This document shows positions 15,674-24,417 of a DNA stretch of 64,000 bases, piece by piece. The stretch's first letter is position 1, and every line of letters starts with the position of its first letter. Under the pieces are notes generated by a model. That model did no database searches and was not told the DNA's origin. It worked only from the letters and a program-made list of their open reading frames with translations. Both the position numbers and the translations under genes were made by a program. The stretch comes from Lysobacteraceae bacterium (lineage in GTDB: Bacteria; Pseudomonadota; Gammaproteobacteria; Xanthomonadales; Xanthomonadaceae): contig JAISFF010000053.1 in the NCBI GenBank assembly GCA_031263725.1, positions 1-64,000 of the forward strand. Reading direction: 5' to 3'.

Positions 15674-18433
15674 ATGAGCAAACTAGTCCTGATCGATGGC
15701 TCCAGCTATCTGTACCGCGCATTCCATGCCCTGCCGCCATTGAGCAACGCCGGTGGCGAACCGACCGGCGCATTGTTCGGCGTGGTCAACATGCTGCGCG
15801 CCACGCTGAACGAGAAACCCGACTACGCCGCTTTCGTGGTCGATGCCAGCGGCCCCAATTTCCGGCACGCGCTGTATCCGGACTACAAGGCCAACCGGCC
15901 GCCGATGCCGGACGATCTGCGCGCCCAGGTCGAACCGATGATGCGGATCGTCCAGGCGCTGGGCCTGCCGATCCTGCGCCAGCCCGGCGTCGAGGCCGAC
16001 GATGTGATCGGCACGCTCGCCATGCAGGCCGCGGACGCAAGGATCGACGTGACCATCTCCACCGGCGACAAGGATTTCGCGCAACTGGTGCGTCCCGGCA
16101 TCACCCTGGTCAACACCATGACCGGCAGCCGGCTGGACAGCGACGCAGCCGTGATCGCCAAGTTCGGCGTGCGCGCGGACCAGATCATCGACCTGCTCAG
16201 CCTGATGGGCGACAGCGTAGACAATATCCCCGGCGTGGAGAAATGCGGCCCCAAGACCGCCGCCAGATGGCTGGGCGAATACGGCACGCTGGACCAGATC
16301 GTCGCCCACGCCGACCAGATCACGGGCAAGATCGGCGAAAACCTGCGCGCGGCCCTGGAACGGCTTCCGCTCAACCAGCGGTTGATCGCCATCAAGACCG
16401 ATGTTGCGCTGCCAGAAAAACCGCGGGACCTGGCATTGCGCGAGCGTGACACCGACACGTTGCGCACGCTGTACCAACGTTACGGCTTCAATCAGGCACG
16501 CAAGGAACTGGATGGCGACGGCGGGAAAAGCGGTGCCCGTTCCCCCAGTCTGCGCGGCACCGCGGCGGGCTACGCCCGTTCGCCAAGAACCGAGGAGGAA
16601 GCGCCGGACCCGGCGCTGGCCGCGCCGGGCCATTATCGGACGATCATCGAACCGGCACAGTTCCGGCAATTGCTGCAACAACTGCGCGACGCGGAACGCT
16701 TCGCCGTCGATACGGAAACCGATTCGCTGGACGCGATGCGCGCCAATCTGGTCGGCATGAGCTTTTCGGTCGAACCCGGCCAGGGCGTCTATTTGCCGCT
16801 GCGCCATGATTATCCGGGCGTTCCCGCGCAACTGCCGGCCGAGGAGGCATTGGCCGCATTGAAACCGCTGCTGGAAGACGAGTCACTGCCGAAGGTGGGA
16901 CAACACGGCAAATACGATATGCATGTGCTGGCACGCTGCGGCATCCGCCTGCGCGGCTATGCCGACGACACCATGCTGGAGAGTTTCATCTGGAACTCGA
17001 CCGCGACGCGCCACGACATGGATTCCCTGGCCAAGCGTTATCTGGGCTATGAAACCACGCCCTATGCCGAAGTCGCCGGCAAGGGCGCCAAGCAGATCCC
17101 GTTCTCCCAGGTCGCCATCGACGACGCCACCCGTTATGCCGCCGAGGATGCCGACATCACGCTGCGTCTGCATCGCGCGCTGTCCGCCAAGCTGGCCAGC
17201 GAACCGACGCTGGAAAAGGTCTACCGCGACATCGAGATGCCATTGGTGCCCGTACTGGAGCGTATCGAGGCCAATGGCGTGATGGTGGACGCGCGGGAAC
17301 TGCAGCGGCAAAGCGCCGACCTTTCCAGGCGCATGCTGGTCGCCCAACAGAAAGCCACCGGGCTGGCCGGACGCAGTTTCAATCTCGATTCGCCCAAACA
17401 GCTGCAGGCAATCCTGTTCGACGAACTGAAACTGCCAGCGCTGGTCAAGACGCCGAAGGGCCAGCCCAGCACCAACGAGGAAGCGCTGGAAGCGATCGCC
17501 GACCAGCACGAGCTGCCCGCGCTGATATTGGAATATCGGCAATTGGCCAAATTGCGCAGCACCTATACCGACAAGCTGCCGGAAATGCTCAATCCCGAAA
17601 CCGGCCGCGTACACACCAGCTTCCACCAGTCCGGCGCCGCCACCGGGCGCTTGTCGTCCTCGGATCCCAATCTGCAGAACATTCCAATCCGCAGCGAAGA
17701 CGGCCGGCGGATCCGTCGTGCATTCGTCGCCCCGGCGGGGCGCAAGCTGGTGGCTTGCGATTATTCGCAAATCGAGTTGCGCATCATGGCGCATCTGTCC
17801 GCTGACGAAGGCCTGCTGAAGGCATTCGGCTCCGGCCAGGATGTGCACAAGGCGACGGCGGCAGAAGTATTCGGCAAGAAGCTGGAAGACATCAGCGCCA
17901 ATGAACGGCGTGCCGCCAAAGCGATCAATTTCGGCCTGATGTACGGCATGAGCGCCTTTGGCCTGGCGCGCAACCTGGGCATCAGCCGTAGCGAGGCGCA
18001 GGATTATGTGGCACTCTATTTCCAACGCTATCCCGGCGTGCATGAATTCATGGAACGCACCCGCCAGCAGGCGCGGAAGCAAGGATATGTCGAAACGCTG
18101 TTCGGTCGTCGTCTGTATTTGAATGAAATCGATGCGCGCAACCAGAACCTGCGGGCGGGCGCCGAACGCGCCGCAATCAATGCGCCGATGCAGGGAACAG
18201 CAGCCGATATCATCAAGCACGCGATGATCCGCGTGGATGCCTGGCTTGGCGAATATCCGCAACAGGCATTAATGATCCTGCAGGTTCACGATGAACTGGT
18301 TTTCGAAGTCGATACCGATTTCGTGGAAACGCTGTCCGGCGAAGTCAAAACACGCATGGAATCCGCTGCAAGACTGTCGGTTCCACTGGTCGTCGATATT
18401 GGTTGCGGCGACAATTGGGATCAGGCGCACTGA
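15674..18433 (+). CDS. polA: DNA polymerase I
   Basis: A 919-residue polymerase for Okazaki-fragment processing and repair. It has the 5'-3' exonuclease domain (1 to about 290: VLIDGSSYLYRAFHALP, GVEADDVIGTLA, TGDKDFAQLV). An active-looking 3'-5' exonuclease domain follows (about 325-510, DTETDSLDAM with the D-x-E pair). The polymerase domain (about 540-919) has ATGRLSSSDPNLQNIPIR, CDYSQIELRIMAHLS, RRAAKAINFGLMYGMSAFGL and LQVHDELVFEV. All catalytic motifs are intact. No Shine-Dalgarno is evident before the ATG, consistent with leaderless translation. The sX13-like RNA gene follows. Confidence 0.98.
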   Translation: MSKLVLIDGSSYLYRAFHALPPLSNAGGEPTGALFGVVNMLRATLNEKPDYAAFVVDASGPNFRHALYPDYKANRPPMPDDLRAQVEPMMRIVQALGLPILRQPGVEADDVIGTLAMQAADARIDVTISTGDKDFAQLVRPGITLVNTMTGSRLDSDAAVIAKFGVRADQIIDLLSLMGDSVDNIPGVEKCGPKTAARWLGEYGTLDQIVAHADQITGKIGENLRAALERLPLNQRLIAIKTDVALPEKPRDLALRERDTDTLRTLYQRYGFNQARKELDGDGGKSGARSPSLRGTAAGYARSPRTEEEAPDPALAAPGHYRTIIEPAQFRQLLQQLRDAERFAVDTETDSLDAMRANLVGMSFSVEPGQGVYLPLRHDYPGVPAQLPAEEALAALKPLLEDESLPKVGQHGKYDMHVLARCGIRLRGYADDTMLESFIWNSTATRHDMDSLAKRYLGYETTPYAEVAGKGAKQIPFSQVAIDDATRYAAEDADITLRLHRALSAKLASEPTLEKVYRDIEMPLVPVLERIEANGVMVDARELQRQSADLSRRMLVAQQKATGLAGRSFNLDSPKQLQAILFDELKLPALVKTPKGQPSTNEEALEAIADQHELPALILEYRQLAKLRSTYTDKLPEMLNPETGRVHTSFHQSGAATGRLSSSDPNLQNIPIRSEDGRRIRRAFVAPAGRKLVACDYSQIELRIMAHLSADEGLLKAFGSGQDVHKATAAEVFGKKLEDISANERRAAKAINFGLMYGMSAFGLARNLGISRSEAQDYVALYFQRYPGVHEFMERTRQQARKQGYVETLFGRRLYLNEIDARNQNLRAGAERAAINAPMQGTAADIIKHAMIRVDAWLGEYPQQALMILQVHDELVFEVDTDFVETLSGEVKTRMESAARLSVPLVVDIGCGDNWDQAH

Positions 18434-18630
18434 AATACGACGTGACTGGATTTGCATTTTTTTAAAGGCATAGCTCACTTTATATTTAGGCTTGAGTTGA
18501 CATTCGCGAATTCCATTTCAGCTGTAGATGAAGTATTGATAAACGAAACGTATTTTTAATCGGCATCTTCACGTAACTTCCATGTGCTTCGTGGTTTCAT
18601 AGTCCTCGATAGGTGCAACGCCTGTCAGCT
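18434..18630. other. polA downstream region, AT-rich
   Basis: About 200 bases markedly more AT-rich than the surroundings, with runs such as TTTTTTT and CGTATTTTTAATC. No coding frame. It probably contains the promoter of the RNA at 18631; a TTGACA is present at about 18497 but is too far upstream to serve an RNA starting near 18631. Confidence 0.4.
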
Positions 18631-18747
18631 GGATCCGAATTTCCCACCCCTGGAGTTTGGATCCAAGGAACGGGACTATTCCCTAAGTCTCTGCTTCCAA
18701 TCCCTAGCCCCGCAACTTCATCCCCTGAGTTGCGGGGCTTTTCTTTT
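18631..18747 (+). ncRNA. sX13-like small RNA with three C-rich hairpin loops
   Basis: Three consecutive hairpins can be drawn. SL1 18631-18664 is a 13-bp stem with GU pairs and loop CCACCCCT. SL2 18667-18698 has stem GGGACT/AGTCTC plus a GGAA/TTCC base, and loop ATTCCCTA. SL3 18706-18739 is a perfect 12-bp stem with loop TCATCCCCTG, followed by a T-tract. All three loops present C-runs, the hallmark of the Xanthomonas virulence-regulating sRNA sX13 (about 115 nt), whose C-rich loops pair with G-rich ribosome binding sites. The length here, about 117 nt, and the place behind polA agree with that family; spf (Spot 42) occupies the same place in E. coli. The promoter is not identified. Confidence 0.75.
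18706..18747 (+). terminator. Intrinsic terminator of the sX13-like RNA
   Basis: Stem AGCCCCGCAACT/AGTTGCGGGGCT (12 bp, perfect) with a ten-base loop containing CCCC, then TTTCTTTT. It is one of the best terminators in the window and forms the third hairpin of the small RNA. Confidence 0.9.
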
Positions 18748-19232
18748 CCGCGCCGGCATGCAGCCGGATTCTTCGCGGCCATTATCCGGTCAAACGCCGC
18801 CGACGCCCGAGCCGATGTCTTTCGCGCGGACATGGTGTGAAATCGATTACCGATCCGATATTCGATTCGCACCGCTTCGATGTCATTCGGTCCGGCTCGT
18901 CACTGATCCTGAGAAAATCCGGCAAGCCGGAATTGCATGCGACAAGACCAGCCGTCTTTCGGCAAAGCTCCAGCATCCGGCTTTGCCCATACGCCCCCTG
19001 CCACTGCCGCCGCCCTCTTCCACACTCGTTGCCCGAGACCCCAAAAGGGCCGACATCGAGCCAGCCCCATCGACCACATAATATCGGGAATCGGCTCCCG
19101 GTGTTCCCATCCGGAACACCGGGAGCCGCCCGCAAAGGCCAGCGCCTTGCGCAGTCGGAACTGGATGTCCCGCACCCGTTATGTCTTCCCGTGTTCCTAT
19201 GACCCACTGCCCGCCTCGAGCCAGCACTTGCG
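18748..19232. other. Long gap behind the small RNA, no supported gene
   Basis: Frames on both strands (for example 18837-19202 forward) are proline/arginine/serine-rich without any motif and are not accepted. The only notable structure is the perfect inverted repeat at 19092-19128. Confidence 0.45.
19092..19128. repeat. Perfect 16-bp inverted repeat (hairpin)
   Basis: CGGCTCCCGGTGTTCC (19092-19107) and its exact complement (19113-19128) flank a CATCC loop. There is no T-tract on either side, so a simple intrinsic terminator is unlikely. It lies about 105 bases past the 3' end of the minus-strand gene at 19233 and could stabilise that transcript's end or be a REP-like element. Confidence 0.8.
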
Positions 19233-19583
19233 TCATCGCCACCGGCCGCGGCATGTAGTCCGCCCACTGTCGGTGCTCGGACGGACTTGAACGGTGTCCA
19301 AGACGATGAGGCGTCCGGGCTGCACCGCCGCTTGCAGGCGTTGCTCGGGAGAAGGACGGACCACCCTTGGGTCCAGGGTGACGATCCGCTGCTGTCCCAG
19401 TACATCCAGTTCGGCGAGCTGGACGGCGGTGGGACGGACGTGGACCGTTTCCAGAACGACGATGCGCTGCGCATTCGATTCATCCACGGAGGACATTTGC
19501 GCATTCCGACCGGCAGCGAAAGCGGAAACCGCCGGGGCGATTGCGGTGGCGATCAAGGCAGCGAGGAGAATTGAAGTCTTCAT
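19233..19583 (-). CDS. Secreted small protein with repeated VLxTVxVRP units
   Basis: A 116-residue protein. The start at 19583 gives a clear Sec signal peptide (MKTSILLAALIATAIAPAVSAFA). The mature region consists of about three related units of roughly 25 residues: RIVVLETVHVRPTAVQLAEL, RIVTLDPRVVRPSPEQRLQA and RLIVLDTVQVRPS. The unit pattern is hydrophobic strand, T-V-x-V-R-P, then a polar helix. Similar RP-rich repeats exist in unannotated Xanthomonas proteins, as far as I recall, but no named family is recognised. Monocistronic; no partner is evident. Confidence 0.65.
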   Translation of the reverse strand: MKTSILLAALIATAIAPAVSAFAAGRNAQMSSVDESNAQRIVVLETVHVRPTAVQLAELDVLGQQRIVTLDPRVVRPSPEQRLQAAVQPGRLIVLDTVQVRPSTDSGRTTCRGRWR

Positions 19584-19689
19584 GGCGGTATTGGCGTGTC
19601 TAATGTGCGGTGTAGTAGTAAAGCAACACACTAAATACAGACAGGCAAGTGGCAATCGCCCCCCGCCGATTCATGTTCATTTTTTATTC

Positions 19690-19857
19690 ATGAATCAAGC
19701 GACATCCCGAGATCCCGTAACCGTCCTTCCAGCGACACCGGTGCGTATCCGCATCCGCTACGACAAGGACACCGGAGCCCTGGCCTGCCCAGATATCGCG
19801 CAGAAGCCCACCGGACATGTCTTATGGGCCAGGTTGAATTCTCAACGTGTGAGTTAG
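19690..19857 (+). CDS. Possible small protein, 55 residues
   Basis: The ATG at 19690 opens MNQATSRDPVTVLPATPVRIRIRYDK... to a TAG-free stop at 19857. The segment PVRIRIRYDKDTGALACPD followed by GHVLWARL has the look of a small beta protein rather than a chance frame. No family is recognised and no strong ribosome binding site is seen. It may be a remnant or a false call. The surrounding 310 bases hold nothing else. Confidence 0.3.
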   Translation: MNQATSRDPVTVLPATPVRIRIRYDKDTGALACPDIAQKPTGHVLWARLNSQRVS

Positions 19858-19894
19858 CATTCCCGTTCCCATCGATCACACCGAGGATTTCAGG

Positions 19895-22756
19895 ATGACG
19901 CTCCGCCAATGGTCACGTACCGCGCTGCTGACCGCCGCGCTTTGCTCCACTCTCGGACTGGCGGGCGGCTTCATGACCGGCTGCGTACATGCCGCGCCCA
20001 GGGCGGCTGCCACCGGGGTCGATATCCCGTTCGAACAGTTCACTCTTCCCAACGGGCTGCGCGTGGTGGTGCATACCGACCGCAAGGCGCCGATCGTGGC
20101 GGTGAATCTCTGGTATCACGTCGGCAGCAAGGACGAGCCGGCCGGACGCACCGGCTTCGCGCATCTGTTTGAACACCTGATGTTCAACGGCTCGGAAAAC
20201 CACAAGGGCGAGTTCTTCGGTCCGTTCGAGATGGTCGGCGCGACCGACATGAACGGCACCACCAACCAGGACCGTACCAACTACTTCGAAAACGTGCCGA
20301 CCACGGCGCTGGACATGGCGCTGTGGATGGAGTCCGACCGCATGGGGCATCTGCTTGGCGCGATCGACCAGGCCACCCTCGATGAGCAGCGCGGCGTGGT
20401 CCAGAACGAAAAGCGCCAGGGCGAGAACCAGCCCTACGGGCAGGTCTGGCAGGCCTTGAGCCGCGCCATGTATCCGGTCGGCCATCCGTATCACCACAGC
20501 GTGATCGGCTCGATGAACGATCTGAACGCCGCCACCCTGGAGGATGTCAAGAACTGGTTCCGCACCTGGTATGGCCCGAACAATGCGGTACTGGTGCTCG
20601 CCGGCGACATCGATGCCGAGACCGCGCGCGAGAAAGCGGTCCGCTACTTCGGCGACATTCCGGCCACGCCGAGCATGACCCAGCCTGCGGTCGACCCGGC
20701 CAAGCGCGACCGCGCCACCCGCGAAGTGATGACCGACAACGTGCCACAGGCGCGCATCTATCGCGCCTGGAACGTGGCCCAGGCGGGCAGCGACGATGTG
20801 GAGAAACTGCAATTGCTGGCGCAGGTGCTGGGCGGCAGCGCATCTTCGCGCCTGGACCGGCGCCTGTTGCATGAAGACACGCTGGTGGACAGCATCAGCG
20901 CCGACATCGATGCTGCGCAGCTCGGATCGAATTTCCTGATCCTGGCCAGCGTCAAGCAGGGTGTGGACGCAAGCCGGGTCGAGGCCATCATCGACGAGGA
21001 ACTGAAGAAACTGCTGGCTGAAGGCCCGTCCGCCACCGAGCTGGCGCAGGCCAAGACCGTGTTCCGCGCCGGCTTCATCCGCGGGATCGAACGCATCGGC
21101 GGTTTCGGCGGCAAAGCCGACACGCTGGCCGAATGCGCCATCTACGAAGGCGATCCGGGCTGTTTCCGCCACAGCCTGTCTGTCATCGACAGCGCCACCT
21201 CTCGCCAGCTCCGTGATACCGGCAAGAAATGGCTGGATACCGGCGATCACACCGTGGTGGTCGAACCCGGCGAACGCATGACGCTGGCCGAGGAGCCGTC
21301 AGTCACGCCGACGCCGATGATCCCGCCGCCGGCTGATCCGAAATACACGGTGATCCCGGGCACGTTGGACCGCAGCCAGGGCGTGCAGATTCCGACCCGG
21401 TTCCCCGATCTGGTCTTCCCATCCGTGCGGCGTACCACACTCAGCAACGGTACGCAGGTCGTCCTGGCCGAGCGCCACGAGATCCCGGTGGTGCAGATGA
21501 GCTACCTGTTCAACGGCGGTGCGGCAGCGGATCCGGCGGACAGGCCCGGCACCGGCAGTTTCACCCTGAACATGCTCGGCGAAGGCGCAGGCGATCTCGA
21601 CGCGCTGGCGTTTGCCGATCGCGCCGAAACGCTGGGCGCCGAGCTGGATGCCGGGGCGTCTCTGGACGGCGGCAGCGTCTCGCTTTCGGCGCTGAAGGAG
21701 AACCTCGACGCCTCGGCAGACCTGTTCTCCGCCATGCTCCGGCGGCCGCGCTTCGATCAGCGCGAGATCGACCGTGTCAAGGCGACCTGGCTGGCCGCCA
21801 TCCTGCAGGAGAAGGCGCACCCGAACGGCGCCGCGATGCGGGTACTGCCGCCGCTGCTGTATGGAAAGGGTCATCCCTATGCGATTCCGTTCAGTGGTCG
21901 CGGCACCGAGGCGGCGATCCAGTCGCTGCGGCACGATGACCTGAACAGCTATTGGGCCAGATGGATTCATCCGGAAGATGCCACGCTGGTGATCGTCGGC
22001 GATACCACGCTAGCGGAAATCGCGCCGATCCTGGAGCGTCATTTCGGCGGCTGGAAAGGCAGCGGCAGCGCCGCCGATGCCGCGACCATTGCCGATGTCG
22101 CACGGCCTTCCGCCGCGCGGGTATACCTGATCGACCAGCCCGGCGCGGTCCAGGCCAATATCTTCGCCGGCGAACTGGTGCCTTCGACCAAGGACGCGGA
22201 CGCGACCCGGTTCGACATCGCCGATTCGATCCTGGGCGGCGAGTTCTCTTCGCGCCTGAACATGAATCTGCGCGAGGACAAGCACTGGGCCTACGGTGCG
22301 TATTCGTTCACGACCGATGCGCTCGGCCAGCGGCCGTGGATGGCGTTCGCGCCAGTGCAGATCGACAAGACCGATGCAGCCCTGCAGGAAATGGACCGGG
22401 AAATCCGCGAATACGCCAGCGGCAGCGCACCACCCACGGCGGAAGAGGTCGGCCGGACCCAGGCCACCGAAATCCGCAGCCTGCCCGGCGCCTACGAAAC
22501 CGCCGCCGCCGTGCTGCGCACGCTGAGCGACAACGTGCGCTACCAGCGTCCGGACGACTACGTGTTCCAGCGCAAGGCGGAAGTCGAAGGCCTGACTCCG
22601 GCACAGGTACGTACCGCCGCCGCGACGATCGACCCGAACCGGCTGATCTGGGTGGTGGTCGGCGACCTGAGCCAGATCGAGCAGCCGATCCGCGCATTGG
22701 AGCTGGGCGAAGTCCGGATCATCGATGCCGACGGCAATCCGGTGGCCAGGCCCTGA
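19895..22756 (+). CDS. M16-family zinc metallopeptidase, fused two-domain type
   Basis: A 953-residue exported peptidase with a signal peptide over the first 33 residues (a Cys at 30 makes a lipoprotein possible). The first M16 half has the inverted zinc motif HLFEH (His90, Glu93, His94) and a distal NEKRQGENQ segment supplying the third ligand, so it is catalytic. The second half (from about 500, FPSVRRTTLSNGTQVVLAER) has the same fold but lacks HxxEH, as usual for the non-catalytic partner. R/Y-type C-terminal substrate motifs are present (NMNLREDKHWAYGAYSF). It probably degrades peptides in the periplasm. Confidence 0.93.
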   Translation: MTLRQWSRTALLTAALCSTLGLAGGFMTGCVHAAPRAAATGVDIPFEQFTLPNGLRVVVHTDRKAPIVAVNLWYHVGSKDEPAGRTGFAHLFEHLMFNGSENHKGEFFGPFEMVGATDMNGTTNQDRTNYFENVPTTALDMALWMESDRMGHLLGAIDQATLDEQRGVVQNEKRQGENQPYGQVWQALSRAMYPVGHPYHHSVIGSMNDLNAATLEDVKNWFRTWYGPNNAVLVLAGDIDAETAREKAVRYFGDIPATPSMTQPAVDPAKRDRATREVMTDNVPQARIYRAWNVAQAGSDDVEKLQLLAQVLGGSASSRLDRRLLHEDTLVDSISADIDAAQLGSNFLILASVKQGVDASRVEAIIDEELKKLLAEGPSATELAQAKTVFRAGFIRGIERIGGFGGKADTLAECAIYEGDPGCFRHSLSVIDSATSRQLRDTGKKWLDTGDHTVVVEPGERMTLAEEPSVTPTPMIPPPADPKYTVIPGTLDRSQGVQIPTRFPDLVFPSVRRTTLSNGTQVVLAERHEIPVVQMSYLFNGGAAADPADRPGTGSFTLNMLGEGAGDLDALAFADRAETLGAELDAGASLDGGSVSLSALKENLDASADLFSAMLRRPRFDQREIDRVKATWLAAILQEKAHPNGAAMRVLPPLLYGKGHPYAIPFSGRGTEAAIQSLRHDDLNSYWARWIHPEDATLVIVGDTTLAEIAPILERHFGGWKGSGSAADAATIADVARPSAARVYLIDQPGAVQANIFAGELVPSTKDADATRFDIADSILGGEFSSRLNMNLREDKHWAYGAYSFTTDALGQRPWMAFAPVQIDKTDAALQEMDREIREYASGSAPPTAEEVGRTQATEIRSLPGAYETAAAVLRTLSDNVRYQRPDDYVFQRKAEVEGLTPAQVRTAAATIDPNRLIWVVVGDLSQIEQPIRALELGEVRIIDADGNPVARP

Positions 22757-22911
22757 TCCGGCCGATCGCCAGGCCCGCTTCGGCGGGCGGCGGCCGGAAT
22801 CCGATGGCCGGATGGGGCACGGCCCGCGGCGGCGCTCCGATTCGTCCATTAATTCGCATACCGTCGTCACACTCCGGCACAATAGCCTGGACTTGGCAAA
22901 AGGCTTTCATC

Positions 22912-23238
22912 ATGCGTTCACTGTCTCCGATACTCGTCGTCGCCCTGACCGCGACCCTGGCCGCCTGCAACTGGGTGCCGCTCAAACCCGAGGCCAAGGC
23001 GATACGGGTACTGGCCCAGGGCACATCCACCGATGGCTGCGAACGCCGCGGCGAGATCGGCGTAAGCGTGAAGAAGAGCATCGCGCTCTATCAACGCAAC
23101 CCCTTGCGGGTCCGCGACGAACTGGAAACCCAAGCCCGTAACGAGGCCCTGGGAATCAATGCCAATACCATCCAGCCCATGACCGACCCGCTGGAAGGCA
23201 GCCAGTGGTTCTCGGCCTGGCAGTGCCGCGCCCGCTGA
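22912..23238 (+). CDS. DUF4156-type lipoprotein
   Basis: A 108-residue lipoprotein. Signal MRSLSPILVVALTATLAAC with lipobox LAAC at residue 19. The mature part CNWVPLKPEAKAIRVLAQG..DGCERRGEIGVSV...ARNEALGINANTIQPM..SQWFSAWQCR matches the DUF4156/RcsF-like small lipoprotein pattern with conserved Cys residues (C42 and the final C). It is 155 bases behind the M16 gene and could share its transcript. The function is envelope-related but unknown. Confidence 0.8.
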   Translation: MRSLSPILVVALTATLAACNWVPLKPEAKAIRVLAQGTSTDGCERRGEIGVSVKKSIALYQRNPLRVRDELETQARNEALGINANTIQPMTDPLEGSQWFSAWQCRAR

Positions 23239-23327
23239 ATGGTTTCGTTCACATGGGTGGCCAGATGCGGTAACGGCGACAACGGGTATACAATGGTTGG
23301 CTCGCAGTCAACCCTCTGGCATGCCTC

Positions 23328-24344
23328 ATGCTATTCAATAACGTCTCCATCGCGGGCTTGGCGCATGTCGATGCGCCAAGAACGCTGACCTCCGATGCCA
23401 TCAACGAACAGCTCAAGCCCACGCTCGAGCGTCTCGGCATCACCACCGATGTGCTGAACGATGTCGCCGGTATCCGCGAGCGACGCCTGTGGGACGACGA
23501 GACCCAGGCCTCCGACGCGGCCTCCGAGGCGGCGCGCAGGGCGATGACCGACGCGGGCATCGAAGCGCATCAGGTCGGCCTGCTGGTCAACACCTCGGTC
23601 AGCCGCGACTTCCTGGAGCCGTCCACGGCCAGCATCGTCGCCGGCAACCTGGGCCTGAGCGACCACTGCCAGAACTTCGACATCACCAATGCCTGCCTCG
23701 CCTTCATCAACGGCATGGACATCGCCGGCCGGATGATCGAGCACGGCGAAATCGATTACGCCCTGGTCGTCGATGGCGAAACCACCAATCTGGCGTACCA
23801 GAAGACGCTGGAGCGGATGATGGATCCGAACATCACCGTCGAGCAGTTCCGCAGTGAAGTGGCAACGCTGACGCTGGGCAGCGGCGCGGCCGCGATGGTC
23901 ATGGTCCGCAGCGACCTGGCGCCGGAAGCGCCGCGCTACAAGGGCGGCGTCACCCGTTCGGCGGCCGAGTGGAACACGCTCTGCCGCGGCAACCTCGATC
24001 GCATGATCACCGATACCCGCGCGCTGATGGTCGAAGGCCTGAAGCTCGCCAACAAGACCTTCGGCGCCGCCAAGCACGCGCTGGGCTGGGTTGTCGACGA
24101 GCTGGACCAGTTCGTCATCCACCAGGTCAGTCAGGTGCACACGCTGTCGTTCATCCGTTCGTTCGGCATCGACCCGACCAAGGTCATGACCATTTTCGGC
24201 GAACACGGCAATATCGGCCCGGCCGGCGTGCCGATCGTGCTGAGCAAGCTCAAGGAACTGGGCAAGCTGAAGAAGGGCGATCGCGTGGCGTTGATGGGCA
24301 TCGGCTCCGGCCTGAACTGCACGATGGCGGAAGTGGTCTGGTAA
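23328..24344 (+). CDS. oleA: OleA, fatty acyl-CoA head-to-head condensing thiolase
   Basis: A 338-residue thiolase-fold enzyme that condenses two acyl-CoAs to a beta-keto acid, the first step of long-chain olefin synthesis. Sequence along the whole length is very close to X. campestris OleA as I remember it. The nucleophile is Cys123 in TNACLAF. The OleA-specific catalytic glutamate is Glu97 in DFLEPST, equivalent to Glu117 in the tagged crystal-structure numbering. His and Asn of the triad lie in FVIHQVS and EHGNIGPAGVP. The oleB, oleC and oleD genes normally found downstream are absent; a terminator and a convergent gene follow at once. Confidence 0.93.
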   Translation: MLFNNVSIAGLAHVDAPRTLTSDAINEQLKPTLERLGITTDVLNDVAGIRERRLWDDETQASDAASEAARRAMTDAGIEAHQVGLLVNTSVSRDFLEPSTASIVAGNLGLSDHCQNFDITNACLAFINGMDIAGRMIEHGEIDYALVVDGETTNLAYQKTLERMMDPNITVEQFRSEVATLTLGSGAAAMVMVRSDLAPEAPRYKGGVTRSAAEWNTLCRGNLDRMITDTRALMVEGLKLANKTFGAAKHALGWVVDELDQFVIHQVSQVHTLSFIRSFGIDPTKVMTIFGEHGNIGPAGVPIVLSKLKELGKLKKGDRVALMGIGSGLNCTMAEVVW

Positions 24345-24364
24345 TTCCGCCGCTTTCCCGCCGC

Positions 24365-24397
24365 AAAACAAAAGCGCCTTCCGGCGCTTTTGTTTTT
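24365..24397. terminator. Bidirectional terminator between oleA and the TrpB2 gene
   Basis: A 14-bp perfect stem AAAACAAAAGCGCC/GGCGCTTTTGTTTT with a TTCC loop. A-run on one side and T-run on the other serve both convergent genes. Confidence 0.92.
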
Positions 24398-24417
24398 CCC
24401 GCGATCCGGTATGCCCG

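Noticed and set aside
18837-19202. Forward ORF of 121 codons behind the small RNA
   Set aside because: Pro/Arg/Ser/His-rich translation with no motif; contains the perfect hairpin at 19092, which argues for non-coding DNA.
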